NCBI GenBank assembly: GCA_947475415.1
Contig: CANJLH010000004.1
Span: 186,001 to 250,000 of the forward strand
Reading direction: 5' to 3'
DNA: 64,000 bases
DNA from: Caulobacteraceae bacterium
GTDB taxonomy: Bacteria > Pseudomonadota > Alphaproteobacteria > Caulobacterales > Caulobacteraceae
Shown: piece by piece, positions 19,814-28,393 of the stretch
Layout: every line of letters starts with the position of its first letter
Numbering within the stretch: the stretch's first letter is position 1
The notes under the pieces: generated by a model
Told to the model about the DNA's origin: nothing
What the model saw: the letters and a program-made list of their open reading frames with translations, nothing else
The model's database searches: none
Made by a program: the position numbers and the translations under genes

Positions 19814-20374
19814 GTGGAAAGCCAGATCACATTCCCGGTGCTCGCGTTCTGGGCCTCGCGCGAGCCAGACGGTTCTTCGGCTGTCGAGCGCTTTCGCGCC
19901 TTCATCCAATTGTCGGACCTGAGGGAAGCAAGCCAGCGAGAACTCAAGCTTGACGAGAGGGTCGGCATGGTTCTGGCCGACAGCTCAGGCCAATGCTGGA
20001 CCATCCTAAAGGCATGGAGCATCGGCTATTGTGCGCCCCGGTGGCGCCGCATTCTTCAGACCCTGCTCAACGATGGCGACAATATTCGCCACCACGTCAG
20101 GCATGAAATCGAAGCGGGTGAGCGGACGCCGTTTCCCGAGGTGCAAGAGCGCGTATGCAGGGCGATCGACGGAGATCCCGAAGCCTGGATGGACGACGAG
20201 GTTCTGGCCGGCGAGAGTGGTCCCCCTCTATTGATTGAAGATGTGCTCAACGCACTCAAGGCGGCGGTGCGGCGCGCTGCGACCGTGCAAGAGATTTTGG
20301 ACGGTCTCGACCCCGAGCAGCATTATCCCGCGCTACAGGCTGCGGCTGCGGCGGAGTACGATCGCGAGGCCTGA
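19814..20374 (+). CDS. hypothetical protein, candidate immunity partner of the upstream toxin-like gene
   Basis: A 186-residue cytoplasmic protein, acidic in the C-terminal half (PEVQERVCRAIDGDPEAWMD). I do not recognise the family. The GTG at 19814 (V-ESQITFPVLAFW) has the Shine-Dalgarno GAGG overlapping the stop codon of the toxin-like gene, only 10 nt upstream. That spacing implies coupled translation, typical for toxin-immunity pairs. A longer in-frame extension upstream (to 19721) lies within the toxin gene and was rejected. Confidence 0.6.
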   Translation: MESQITFPVLAFWASREPDGSSAVERFRAFIQLSDLREASQRELKLDERVGMVLADSSGQCWTILKAWSIGYCAPRWRRILQTLLNDGDNIRHHVRHEIEAGERTPFPEVQERVCRAIDGDPEAWMDDEVLAGESGPPLLIEDVLNALKAAVRRAATVQEILDGLDPEQHYPALQAAAAAEYDREA

Positions 20375-20468
20375 CTTTCGAGGCTAGATTCGGGACAACC
20401 TCAAACGCCCCCTTGAACCCTGCAACGACCCCTATAACGTCGGGCTCGCAGGATTTGGAGCGGGCGAG

Positions 20469-21575
20469 ATGCGGGCTGGAGGACTGGCGTTCGTGGCTGC
20501 GCTCCTGTTGGCGGCCTGCAGCCAGGATGGCGGCCGGAAACCTGCGCGGGCGTCGGACACCCTGCACATCTACAACTGGTCAGACTACATCGACCCCGCC
20601 CTGCTCGCCGACTTCACGAAGAGGACGGGCGTCAAGGTGGTCTACGACACCTTCGATTCCAACGAGGTGTTGGAGACCAAGGTCCTGCAGGGGGACACGG
20701 GTTATGACCTGGTCGTGCCCTCCAACAACAATGTCGCCCGCTATATCCAGGCCGGGGCGATCGAGCCGCTGGATCGGGCGAGGCTTGCGGGCCTCGACAA
20801 GCTCGACGCGACGATCATGGCTCACATGGCGCCTTTCGATCCCGGCGCGAAATACACCGTCCCCTACATGTGGGGCACCGTCGGTATCGGATACAACGTC
20901 GACGCCGTGGCCAAGCGCCTGCCGGGCGTAAAGATCGACAGCTGGGCGATCGCTTTTGATCCCAAGTCATTGGCGAAGCTCAAGGACTGCGGCGTCTATT
21001 TCCTCGACGCCTCGGAGGACATGTTCGCCACCGCTCTGAACTTCCTCGGCAAGGATCCCAACTCAAAGTCCGCGGCGGATTATCAGGCGGCCACCGACCT
21101 GCTGCTGGCGGCGCGGCCCTATGTGCGCAAGTTCCACTCCTCGGAATATGTGGACGCCCTGGCCAATGGGGATATCTGCCTGGCGATCGGATACTCCGGT
21201 GACGTGCTGCAGGCCAAGGCCCGCGCCGACGAAGCGAAGAACGGCGTCAAGATCGCCTACGCTATCCCCAAGGAAGGCGGCCAGATCTGGTTCGACGTTT
21301 TCGTGACGCCCAAGGGCGCGCCGAACCCGGACGCCGCGTATAAATTTCTGAATTTCATGCTGGAACCGGCGACCATCGCCCGGGCGTCGAACTTCACTAA
21401 GTACGCCAACGCCAACGCCGCAGCGACGCCCCTGCTGGACGCGGAGGTGCGCGACAATCCGAATATCTATCCGCCGCCCGAGATCGCCGGGCGGCTATTC
21501 GTCACCACGGCCAAGGACCAGGCCCTGCTGCGCGACGTCAACCGGCGTTGGACACAGGTTCTGACCGGCCAGTGA
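20469..21575 (+). CDS. potF: polyamine ABC transporter, periplasmic substrate-binding lipoprotein
   Basis: A 368-residue PotD/PotF-type binding protein. It has a lipoprotein signal ending LLLAAC, with Cys17 as lipidation site. Next comes LHIYNWSDYIDPALLADF, the family start of mature spermidine/putrescine binding proteins, then GYDLVVPSNNNVARY and VPYMWGTVGIGYNVD. Its stop overlaps the start of the ATPase gene (GTGA). The family binds putrescine or spermidine; which one is bound here is unknown. Confidence 0.88.
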   Translation: MRAGGLAFVAALLLAACSQDGGRKPARASDTLHIYNWSDYIDPALLADFTKRTGVKVVYDTFDSNEVLETKVLQGDTGYDLVVPSNNNVARYIQAGAIEPLDRARLAGLDKLDATIMAHMAPFDPGAKYTVPYMWGTVGIGYNVDAVAKRLPGVKIDSWAIAFDPKSLAKLKDCGVYFLDASEDMFATALNFLGKDPNSKSAADYQAATDLLLAARPYVRKFHSSEYVDALANGDICLAIGYSGDVLQAKARADEAKNGVKIAYAIPKEGGQIWFDVFVTPKGAPNPDAAYKFLNFMLEPATIARASNFTKYANANAAATPLLDAEVRDNPNIYPPPEIAGRLFVTTAKDQALLRDVNRRWTQVLTGQ

Positions 21576-22723
21576 CTTCGCGCCAAAGCCTCGGCGCGGT
21601 GCGCTCAAGTTTCGCCCCATGGGCGGATCCAACCGCAACGCCCCTGGTCCGCTTCGAGGCGGTGACCAAGCGGTTTGGCGCTGAGACCGCCGTCAAGTCA
21701 GTCAGCCTGGACATCTATGAACGGGAGTTCTTCGCGCTTCTTGGCCCTTCGGGATGCGGCAAGACCACGTTGATGAGGATGCTAGCTGGGTTCGAAACGC
21801 CGGACGAGGGGCGCGTCACCCTGGAGGGTCAAGACCTCGCCGGGCTGCCGCCGCACCAGCGGCCGCTGCACATGATGTTCCAGTCCTATGCCCTGTTCCC
21901 GCACCTTTCCGTGGAGCGGAACATCGCGTTTGGTTTACAGCGACAGGGACTTGCCAAGGCCGAGATCTCTGACCGGGTGGCTGAGATGCTGGCCCTGGTG
22001 CGCCTGGAGGGCCTCGCCCGTCGCAAGCCTGACCAGCTTTCGGGCGGGCAGCGCCAGCGGGTGGCGCTCGCCCGGGCGCTGGCGCCCCGGCCCAAGGTGC
22101 TGCTGCTTGACGAACCGCTGGGCGCCCTGGACCGCAAGCTGCGCGAAGAGACCCAGTTCGAGCTGATGGCCCTGCAACAACGCCTGGGCATGACCTTCCT
22201 TGTGGTCACGCACGACCAGGAGGAAGCGATGGTCATGGCCGACCGCATTGCGGTGATGCGCGCCGGAGAGATCGTCCAGACCGGACCGCCCCCGGAGGTC
22301 TATGAGGCGCCCAACTGCCGCTATGTGGCGGACTTCATCGGCGAGGTGAACCTGTTCGAGGGGCAGGTGGAGACCGCTGACGGGCGGCTGGTTCGACTCT
22401 CGTCGCCGGTCTGCCCGCAGGGCCTTGAGGCGGCGGAGGATGATCCGTTGCCCAAAAGCGCCGCGGCCTGGTTCGCGGTGCGGCCCGAAAAGATGGTCCT
22501 GCATCCCACGCCGCCGCCGCCCGGGCCGAACCTGATGCAGGGCAAGGTGGCCGACATCGGTTACCTGGGGGACTGGACCACCTATGTCGTTGAGGTCGCG
22601 GGCGGGCAAACGGTGCGCGCCGCCCGCGCCAACGCCGCACGGGTCGTCGAGAACCCGGTGGATTGGGGCGACACCGTTTGGCTGACCTTCGCACGGGACG
22701 CCGCTGTGGTGCTCAGCCGATGA
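21572..22723 (+). CDS. potG: polyamine ABC transporter, ATP-binding protein
   Basis: A 383-residue ABC ATPase. Walker A is GPSGCGKT (about residues 58-65), the Q-loop follows in MFQSYALFPHLSVERN, the signature is LSGGQRQRVALARAL and Walker B is VLLLDEPLGALD. A C-terminal TOBE domain (residues about 260-383, with WFAVRPEKMVL) is typical of PotA/PotG. The GTG start at 21572 overlaps the upstream stop by 4 nt. Its own stop overlaps potH (ATGA). Confidence 0.9.
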   Translation: MTSRQSLGAVRSSFAPWADPTATPLVRFEAVTKRFGAETAVKSVSLDIYEREFFALLGPSGCGKTTLMRMLAGFETPDEGRVTLEGQDLAGLPPHQRPLHMMFQSYALFPHLSVERNIAFGLQRQGLAKAEISDRVAEMLALVRLEGLARRKPDQLSGGQRQRVALARALAPRPKVLLLDEPLGALDRKLREETQFELMALQQRLGMTFLVVTHDQEEAMVMADRIAVMRAGEIVQTGPPPEVYEAPNCRYVADFIGEVNLFEGQVETADGRLVRLSSPVCPQGLEAAEDDPLPKSAAAWFAVRPEKMVLHPTPPPPGPNLMQGKVADIGYLGDWTTYVVEVAGGQTVRAARANAARVVENPVDWGDTVWLTFARDAAVVLSR

Positions 22724-23604
22724 AACGCCGCAGCCTGGCCGCCATCGCGCCCTATCTGTGGCTGCTGGCGTTTTTCCTGTTCCCGTTTCTGCTGGTCGCC
22801 AAACTCTCCCTGTCCGACCAGGCCCTGGCCATGCCGCCCTATGCGCCCAGGCTCGACCTCGCGGCAGGCGTCGCGGGGATCGCTTCGTTCCTGAAAGCGC
22901 TGGACCTGGAGACCTACCTGCGGCTCGCCAGCGACCGGCTCTATCTGGTCTCCTATCTGTCCAGCCTGAAGTTCGCCGCAGTCGGCACGGTGATTCTGCT
23001 GCTGATCGGCTACCCCATGGCCTATGGGATGAGCCGATTTCCGCCGGCCGGACGCCAAGCCCTGTTGATGGCGGTGATTCTGCCGTTCTGGACCAGCTTC
23101 TTGATCCGCATCTACGCCTGGGTGGCGATCCTCAAGCCGCAGGGGCTGTTGAACGCCGCCCTCCAGGGGCTGGGCCTGCCGGCGCTGTCGATCCTGAATA
23201 CCGAGACAGCCGTATATCTCGGGTTGGTGTACGCCTATCTGCCGTTCATGGTGCTGCCGCTCTATGCGGTCCTGGAGCGGCAGGACCCGAGCCTGATGGA
23301 GGCCGCCGCCGACCTGGGCGCCTCACCGCTGCAGGCCTTCTGGCGGGTGACATTTCCGATATCCATGCCCGGGGTCGCAGCCGGCGCCCTGCTCTGCTTT
23401 ATTCCTATGGTGGGCGAGTTCGTCATCCCGGACTTGCTGGGCGGCCCCGGCACCCTGACGCTCGGGCGGACTCTGTGGACCGAGTTCTTCGCCAACCGCG
23501 ACTGGCCGGCCGCCTCGGCGGTGGCGATCGTGATGCTGGTGACTCTCGTGGCGCCGCTGGTGTTCCTGCAACGGCGCGCCTCGACCTTGGCGGCGGCGTC
23601 ATGA
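22720..23604 (+). CDS. potH: polyamine ABC transporter permease
   Basis: A 294-residue inner membrane permease with six predicted membrane segments and the cytoplasmic EAA loop EAAADLGASPLQAFWRVTFP near residue 195. The ATG at 22720 overlaps the potG stop, and the stop overlaps potI, both as ATGA. It pairs with PotI to form the translocation channel. Confidence 0.9.
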   Translation: MKRRSLAAIAPYLWLLAFFLFPFLLVAKLSLSDQALAMPPYAPRLDLAAGVAGIASFLKALDLETYLRLASDRLYLVSYLSSLKFAAVGTVILLLIGYPMAYGMSRFPPAGRQALLMAVILPFWTSFLIRIYAWVAILKPQGLLNAALQGLGLPALSILNTETAVYLGLVYAYLPFMVLPLYAVLERQDPSLMEAAADLGASPLQAFWRVTFPISMPGVAAGALLCFIPMVGEFVIPDLLGGPGTLTLGRTLWTEFFANRDWPAASAVAIVMLVTLVAPLVFLQRRASTLAAAS

Positions 23605-24389
23605 GGCCAGGCCCCAGCCTGTTCAACCGGATCGCGGTGGGCCTGGGCCTGCTGTTCCTCTATGCGCCCATCGTGCTGCTGGTGGTCTATTCCTTCAACG
23701 CCAGCAAACTGGTCACGGTTTGGGGCGGGTTTTCCACGCGGTGGTACCAGGCTCTTCTGCACGATGATCAGATGCTCGCCGCCGCATGGACGACGCTGCG
23801 GGTGGGATTGGCGTCAGCGACGGTCGCGACCGTGCTGGGGACCCTGGCCGCCTTTGCGCTGGTGCGTCATCCGCGATTCGCCGGCCGCACCCTGTTCACC
23901 GGCATGATCTATGCGCCGCTGGTGTTGCCAGAGGTGATCTTGGGGCTTTCGCTCTTGCTGCTGTTTGTCTCCCTGGGGCTGCCCCGCGGGTTGTGGACGG
24001 TGACGATCGGGCACGCCACGCTGACGCTCTGCTACGCCGCTGTGGTCATTCAAGCGCGGCTGTCGAGCTTTGACATCAGCCTCGAGGAAGCGGCGCAGGA
24101 CCTGGGTTGCACCCCGACCCAGGCTTTCCTACAGGTCACGCTGCCCAATATTGCGCCGGCCGTCGCGGCGGCCTGGATGCTGGCCTTCACACTCTCGCTC
24201 GACGACCTGGTGGTCGCCAGCTTCACCTCGGGGCCCGGCGCCACCACCCTTCCGATGCGCATTTACAGCCAGGTGCGGCTGGGCGTGAATCCTGAGATCA
24301 ACGCCGTCTCCACCCTGTTGATCGGCATGGTCGCCTGCGGGGTGATCGCTGCCTATGTTGGTCAACGCCGAAGCACGCAGCGACGATGA
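23601..24389 (+). CDS. potI: polyamine ABC transporter permease
   Basis: A 262-residue second permease with six membrane segments and the EAA loop EEAAQDLGCTPTQAFLQVTL near residue 156. The ATG at 23601 overlaps potH. The same reading frame is open upstream to 22758, but that part is the antisense-like shadow of potH and is not used. It is the last gene before the element junction at 24442. Confidence 0.9.
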   Translation: MRPGPSLFNRIAVGLGLLFLYAPIVLLVVYSFNASKLVTVWGGFSTRWYQALLHDDQMLAAAWTTLRVGLASATVATVLGTLAAFALVRHPRFAGRTLFTGMIYAPLVLPEVILGLSLLLLFVSLGLPRGLWTVTIGHATLTLCYAAVVIQARLSSFDISLEEAAQDLGCTPTQAFLQVTLPNIAPAVAAAWMLAFTLSLDDLVVASFTSGPGATTLPMRIYSQVRLGVNPEINAVSTLLIGMVACGVIAAYVGQRRSTQRR

Positions 24390-24441
24390 AAACACGGCTC
24401 CACGGTTGTCGCGAACGCCGCCCTGTGGCAACGCAGGCCCG

Positions 24442-24491
24442 CGGATAGCCGGCTTAGCTCAGTTGGTAGAGCAGCGCATTTGTAATGCGAA
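24442..24491 (+). repeat. attL: left 50-bp direct repeat of the integrated element
   Basis: These 50 bp are identical to 33240-33289, 8798 bp downstream. The repeat covers 6 bp before the tRNA and the first 44 nt of tRNA-Thr, through the anticodon stem. Identity ends at 24492 (T against G). It marks the left boundary of the element. Confidence 0.9.
24448..24491 (+). pseudogene. tRNA-Thr 5' fragment left by integration
   Basis: The sequence equals the first 44 nt of the complete tRNA-Thr at 33246, including the D-arm and the anticodon arm (loop TTTGTAA). It lacks the variable loop, T-arm and 3' acceptor strand, so it cannot form a tRNA. The chromosomal upstream region of the original tRNA gene is presumably still here. 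Confidence 0.88.
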
Positions 24492-24613
24492 TACCGTAGT
24501 GCGACAGCCCGCGACAGCCAATGACAGGTAAAAATTCAAGAGCGTGTAAACGCTCGACTTAATATCCTTGTGGCGCTTCCACTCGCGACATGCGACACCA
24601 AAGAGCGACAGCG

Positions 24614-24674
24614 ATCTGTGACCTATTTGCGCCCTGCGGATAGGTCACAGGTCACAGAAATTCTGAGGTGACCT
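24614..24674. promoter_or_regulatory. GGTCAC repeat cluster before the integrase gene (arm sites or operator)
   Basis: An 11-bp perfect inverted repeat CTGTGACCTAT (24616-24626) / ATAGGTCACAG (24640-24650) is followed by a second GGTCAC (24650-24655) and GTGACC (24668-24673). The last two form another inverted repeat around the integrase Shine-Dalgarno. ATCTGTGACCT at 24614-24624 recurs at the right end (33181-33191). No T-tract follows, so it is not a terminator. Integrase or excisionase binding is inferred. Confidence 0.5.
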
Positions 24675-24675
24675 C

Positions 24676-26049
24676 GTGCCAAGTCTGAATTTGACTTCGA
24701 AATTTCTGGAGGCGGTGAAGCCGACGCCCGGCCGACAGGTCGCCTACCCGGATCGGGTGGTTCGCGGTCTGGAAATGCGCGTGACGCCTGAGGGTCGGAA
24801 GGTCTGGTCGCTTCGCTACCGCACGCATCTTGGCAAACAGCGCCGGGTGACCCTTGGCGTGTTTCCTTCCGTCGATCTTGGCGATGCGCGCGACGCGGCC
24901 AAGAAAGTCGTGGCGGATGTCGCGGGTGGCGGAGACCCGGCCTCCGACGCACGGCGCGCCAAGCTGGCGGCCAAGGCGGAGCCGATCAAGACGTTCGACG
25001 ACCTCGCGGACGCGTACCTCCTGGCCTGCGAAACCGGCCTATGGAAACCGAGGCGGAAACAGAAACGGGAGCGGACCCTTGCCGATGAGCGGGGATCGCT
25101 CAAACGCCACATTCGCCCAGCGCTGGGGAAGTTCGCCCTGGAGGACATTACCCGAGCCGACGTGCGGCGGTTCCTGGAAAAGATGCACGCTTCCGGGATC
25201 GGCGCGCAAACCAACAAGGCCCATCAGGTCATCCGCATGTGCTTCGCCTATGCAATAGGCCAGGGTCGCGTCGAACTGAACCCCGCCACCGGCTTTGATC
25301 AGGTCGCCTTGGCCGGGAAGCGCGTTCGCGTGCTGACCGACGCGGAACTTCGCACCCTTTGGACCACGCTGATCAACCCCACCGCGCTGCGGCTTCCACC
25401 CAAGGATGGGGAGACAAAGGGCGTAGCGGTCTATGTCGGCCGTCCCATGCGGATCGCCGCGCAGCTTGCCTTGCTCCTCCTGCAACGTCGCGGTGAGATC
25501 GCCGGGATGCACATGTCGGAACTCGACCTTGATCACGCAACGTGGCTGATTCCGGCGGAGCGCATGAAGGGCGGTGCGCCGCACATGGTGCCGCTGCCCC
25601 CGATGGCTGTGGCGCTGATCCGTGAAGCCCTGGACCTCGGTCTCGCGGCCATGACCGATGATCAGCGCCGCGCGGCCCCCAATGACCGGCCCGTGTTCCC
25701 CTCCCCTCGCGACCCCGCCAAGAGCGTCAAACCGGACAGCCTCACCCATGTGGTGGTCAATCTGGCCACCGCGCTCGGCGTCACTGACGCCACCCCGCAC
25801 GATCTGCGCCGGACGGGCTCAACGCTGATGACATCCGAACGCCTGGGCGTGTCGCCCTTCATCCGGTCCAAGGTGCTGGGCCACTCGACCGACACCGGAG
25901 GCGGAGCCGCGGTGTCGTCGGCGCACTATGACGCGAATACCTACGCTGCGGACAAGCGCAAGGCCCTGGCGGCATGGGAAGGGCTATTGCTGGAGATCGT
26001 GGGGGAACCGGCGAAGGCGTCCCCCGACGCCGCCGCGCCTGTCCAATGA
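24676..26049 (+). CDS. int: tyrosine recombinase integrase (DUF4102 + phage integrase)
   Basis: A 457-residue P4-type integrase. Residues 1-95 are the DUF4102 arm-binding domain (MPSLNLTSKFLEAVKPTPGR, VTLGVFPSVDLGDARD). A SAM-like core-binding domain and the catalytic domain follow. The catalytic set is visible: Arg in LLQRRGEIAG, HDLRR, GHSTD and the Tyr in NTYAADKRKAL. It starts at GTG 24676 with GAGG upstream and is 185 nt inside attL, reading into the element. It should catalyse integration at tRNA-Thr. Confidence 0.93.
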   Translation: MPSLNLTSKFLEAVKPTPGRQVAYPDRVVRGLEMRVTPEGRKVWSLRYRTHLGKQRRVTLGVFPSVDLGDARDAAKKVVADVAGGGDPASDARRAKLAAKAEPIKTFDDLADAYLLACETGLWKPRRKQKRERTLADERGSLKRHIRPALGKFALEDITRADVRRFLEKMHASGIGAQTNKAHQVIRMCFAYAIGQGRVELNPATGFDQVALAGKRVRVLTDAELRTLWTTLINPTALRLPPKDGETKGVAVYVGRPMRIAAQLALLLLQRRGEIAGMHMSELDLDHATWLIPAERMKGGAPHMVPLPPMAVALIREALDLGLAAMTDDQRRAAPNDRPVFPSPRDPAKSVKPDSLTHVVVNLATALGVTDATPHDLRRTGSTLMTSERLGVSPFIRSKVLGHSTDTGGGAAVSSAHYDANTYAADKRKALAAWEGLLLEIVGEPAKASPDAAAPVQ

Positions 26050-26693
26050 CCTCCCCCGTCTTCAGCGAGGATCAACGCCACGACCTCCGTGCGTTGGGCG
26101 TACTGGATCGGCAATTGGAAAGATTGGAGACGGAGGCGTTACCCGGGTGCATCGCCCTGCTTTCCGCCAGTCCGACAATGACGGATGTTCGGACCGAACT
26201 TGACACCCTTGCCGCCAACATCCGAGCGACACACGCACAATTGGCGCGCATGGCGCGAAACCACGACGTTGGGGCAGCGGATAGAGAAGCGTTGGCGCGC
26301 TTCTATGGCGAAATGTCGGATGACGACATCTGCCCCGAAGATCGCAGCGATCCAAGCGCATTGTTGCGCCAATTGGACAATGCGCTTCGCGCCGCTGAGC
26401 GTGCGCTGTCGAGCCTTCCCCAGCAACAACGCCGGTACGCCGCAGCCTCCCCGGCTCCAATTCGGCGAATTGATGAGGCGCTAAAGCGCGGGTGGGCCGA
26501 CGCGAATTATACGATCCGCCTTGGCGACGAGCCCGTCACTTCCCGCGCAATTCCCGAACCATATCCGTTTCCCCCGTCAAGGAACGGTGCGTTCGCCGAC
26601 GTCATCCGCATCTGCTATGAGGTCGTGCTAGGCATACGCGACGCCGATCCAGCGCGCGCGGTGCGCGCCTATGTTGACGAAGTGAGGCGGTAA
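26046..26693 (+). CDS. hypothetical protein in integrase operon
   Basis: A 215-residue soluble protein of unknown family. It starts MTSPVFSEDQRHDLRALGVL at an ATG that overlaps the integrase stop (ATGA), so the two are translationally coupled. Residues 10-150 look helical with a charged heptad-like pattern (LDTLAANIRATHAQLARMAR). No motif with known function was seen. A start further upstream (25974) would lie in the integrase gene. Confidence 0.65.
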   Translation: MTSPVFSEDQRHDLRALGVLDRQLERLETEALPGCIALLSASPTMTDVRTELDTLAANIRATHAQLARMARNHDVGAADREALARFYGEMSDDDICPEDRSDPSALLRQLDNALRAAERALSSLPQQQRRYAAASPAPIRRIDEALKRGWADANYTIRLGDEPVTSRAIPEPYPFPPSRNGAFADVIRICYEVVLGIRDADPARAVRAYVDEVRR

Positions 26694-26734
26694 GACGCGG
26701 AGCGGCAACGGCCACTGTGAAGGAGCCTCACATT

Positions 26735-26801
26735 CTGGACGGCAGGTCTCCAAAATACCCAACCTGCCGTCCAGGAACACAGCGCCCTGAGCGCCTATAA
26801 T
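26735..26801 (+). promoter_or_regulatory. 13-bp inverted repeat and -10 element before alpA
   Basis: CTGGACGGCAGGT (26735-26747) and ACCTGCCGTCCAG (26762-26774) form a perfect 13-bp inverted repeat with a 14-nt loop. A perfect -10 box TATAAT lies at 26796-26801. The right arm of the repeat covers the position expected for the -35 element, and no TTGACA is present there. This is the layout of an operator at a promoter that needs an activator or is repressed. Alternatively the hairpin ends the integrase transcript, but there is no T-run. Confidence 0.5.
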
Positions 26802-26859
26802 TCGATCATTGAGCGACATGTAGAACAGCCGACGTCGCACCCGATGAAAGAATTAGCTC

Positions 26860-27108
26860 ATGGAACCCGGCCAACAAGCCAACTCCACCGGCGGTATCAA
26901 CACCGGACATCTGGAAATCTCTCCTCGTCTGCTTTCGCCAAGGGCGGTGGCCGCCCGCACATCGACGTCCTTCCGCACAGTCCAGCGTTGGGTCCGAGAG
27001 GGCTCGTTTCCATCGCCCGTGGCGATTGGCGCACAGCGGATCGGCTTCTATGAGGCGGAGGTCAACGCGTGGCTGGAAGCCCTACCGCGTGTGAAGGCGG
27101 TGGCCTGA
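26860..27108 (+). CDS. AlpA-like helix-turn-helix regulator / excisionase
   Basis: An 82-residue DNA-binding protein of the AlpA/excisionase type. The helix-turn-helix is SPRAVAARTSTSFRTVQRWV followed by the wing sequence REGSFPSP..GAQRIGFYEAEVNAWL. AlpA proteins of P4-like satellites activate integrase and excision genes. It heads a tightly packed operon (27108, 27425, 28393) and follows a promoter with a strong dyad. Confidence 0.75.
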   Translation: MEPGQQANSTGGINTGHLEISPRLLSPRAVAARTSTSFRTVQRWVREGSFPSPVAIGAQRIGFYEAEVNAWLEALPRVKAVA

Positions 27109-27428
27109 TGCGCAAGTATCGCTTCCTGACCATGGATGAGGTTGTGGCCGGTGCGCTGACGCCGACCAAGCTCACGAATGCCGAGCGCCGCGTCGTTGAC
27201 GTGGTCCGCTGGACTGACGGCGAAATTCGCCTGCATCTCATCTACGGCGATGACGGCCCGGCCGTAGAGTTGAAGGCGTTCATGCGGGCCACTCCTGACG
27301 GCCCAATAACGGCGTCATGGTGGCAATCTCTGACCGTGCCGGTCTCGAAGCTGATCGCCCTGAGCGCGGCGTGCGTTGAAGCCGAAGACCAAGCGCGGGC
27401 CAACGGCATGTTGGAAGGCTGCGAATGA
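27108..27428 (+). CDS. hypothetical protein
   Basis: A 106-residue protein starting MRKYRFLTMDEVVAGALTPT. Its ATG overlaps the alpA stop as TGATG, and its end overlaps the primase gene by 4 nt. I do not recognise the family. It appears soluble with mixed alpha/beta content. It is probably part of the element's replication or regulatory operon because of the coupling. Confidence 0.65.
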   Translation: MRKYRFLTMDEVVAGALTPTKLTNAERRVVDVVRWTDGEIRLHLIYGDDGPAVELKAFMRATPDGPITASWWQSLTVPVSKLIALSAACVEAEDQARANGMLEGCE

Positions 27429-28393
27429 CCGGCTTGGACTTCAACACCGCCGGCCCCCAAGGCGCGCCCTTCACCTATCGCGCCGCCAGCCGCCGGGAGC
27501 CCCAGCCCCCGCCCGATCTGCGTACGTTGCAGGATCGCCATGGCGGCGACCTGTACGACGGTGGGCGCAGCTTGATGATGCCGGGGCCGGGGCATAGCCG
27601 CACCGACCGATCTTTGTCCTTGAAGGTCACGCCGGAGGGCCGGCTGGTCTGGCATTCCTTCGCGGATGACCCGTTCCCCGCCATTGCCGCGTACATCGGC
27701 CTGGAAGCGGACCAAGGCGCGCGCCTGAGCCCGCGCGACGCCAAGCGGGAGCAGGAGGCGCGAATGCGCGCGGCGGCTGCGGAGCGGGCTCACAAGCTCA
27801 CATTCTGCGCCGCGACCTGGGCGGAGACCCTGCACGCGGCCGGCTCACCGGTCGAGGCTTACCTGCGGGGCCGTGGGATCACCGGCCCAGTCCCCGATGT
27901 GCTCCGGTTCCACCCGGCCGCGCCGCTCGGCTATCGCGGTGGTGCCGTTTACACGGCCATGGTCGCCATGGTGACCGGGCCGGACGACAAGTTCTGCGGT
28001 CTGCACGTCACGGCCATCAAGCCGGACGGCTCGGGCAAGGCCGACCTGGCGAACCCGCGCCGGATGTTCGGCGACATGGCCGGGGCCGCCGTGCGGCTTT
28101 CGGACGTGCCCGACAGCGGCGAACTGGCCGTTGGCGAGGGCCTGGAGACCATGCTGGCCTATCGCGACCTGACGGGTGCGGCGGTGTGGGCCTGCCTGTC
28201 CACAGGCGGCCTGCGGGGCTTCACGCCGCCGACCGGCCTCGTGCGCCTGACGGTGGCGGCGGACGGCGACGAGGGCGGGCTGGCCGCGGCCCACGCCCTG
28301 GTGGCGAGGGCGTCGCGCCGCTGCGCCTGCGCCATCGTGGCGGCCCCCGAGGGCAAGGACTGGAACGACGTGCTGATGGAGACGGCCCGGTGA
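27425..28393 (+). CDS. Toprim-domain primase-like protein
   Basis: A 322-residue protein resembling the DnaG/P4-type primase-Toprim proteins of mobile elements. The N-terminal half has SLSLKVTPEGRLVWHSFADD near residue 60 (primase-like fold without a clear zinc finger). The C-terminal Toprim domain shows AVGEGLETMLAYRDLTGAAV near residue 238 (catalytic Glu in GEGLE), VAADGDEGG (D-x-D) near 280 and GKDWNDVL at the end. It overlaps both neighbours by a few nt. Role inferred: primer synthesis for replication of the excised element. Confidence 0.78.
   Translation: MTGLDFNTAGPQGAPFTYRAASRREPQPPPDLRTLQDRHGGDLYDGGRSLMMPGPGHSRTDRSLSLKVTPEGRLVWHSFADDPFPAIAAYIGLEADQGARLSPRDAKREQEARMRAAAAERAHKLTFCAATWAETLHAAGSPVEAYLRGRGITGPVPDVLRFHPAAPLGYRGGAVYTAMVAMVTGPDDKFCGLHVTAIKPDGSGKADLANPRRMFGDMAGAAVRLSDVPDSGELAVGEGLETMLAYRDLTGAAVWACLSTGGLRGFTPPTGLVRLTVAADGDEGGLAAAHALVARASRRCACAIVAAPEGKDWNDVLMETAR

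Noticed and set aside
22758-24389. A 543-codon continuous frame that contains potI
   Set aside because: The first 281 codons lie out of frame inside potH and read as Arg/Gly-rich sequence. The real potI starts at the ATG 23601 that overlaps the potH stop.
24448-24491. A second functional tRNA-Thr at the left end
   Set aside because: Homology ends after 44 nt; the T-arm and 3' acceptor strand are missing, so it is only an attachment-site fragment.
24616-24650. Terminator before the integrase gene
   Set aside because: The perfect inverted repeat has an AT-poor 13-nt loop and no T-run on either strand, and it sits directly before a gene, so an operator or arm site fits better.
28186-28392. An N-terminal extension of the helicase
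   Set aside because: This part is out of frame with and inside the primase gene; the ATG at 28393 overlaps the primase stop and is the natural start.
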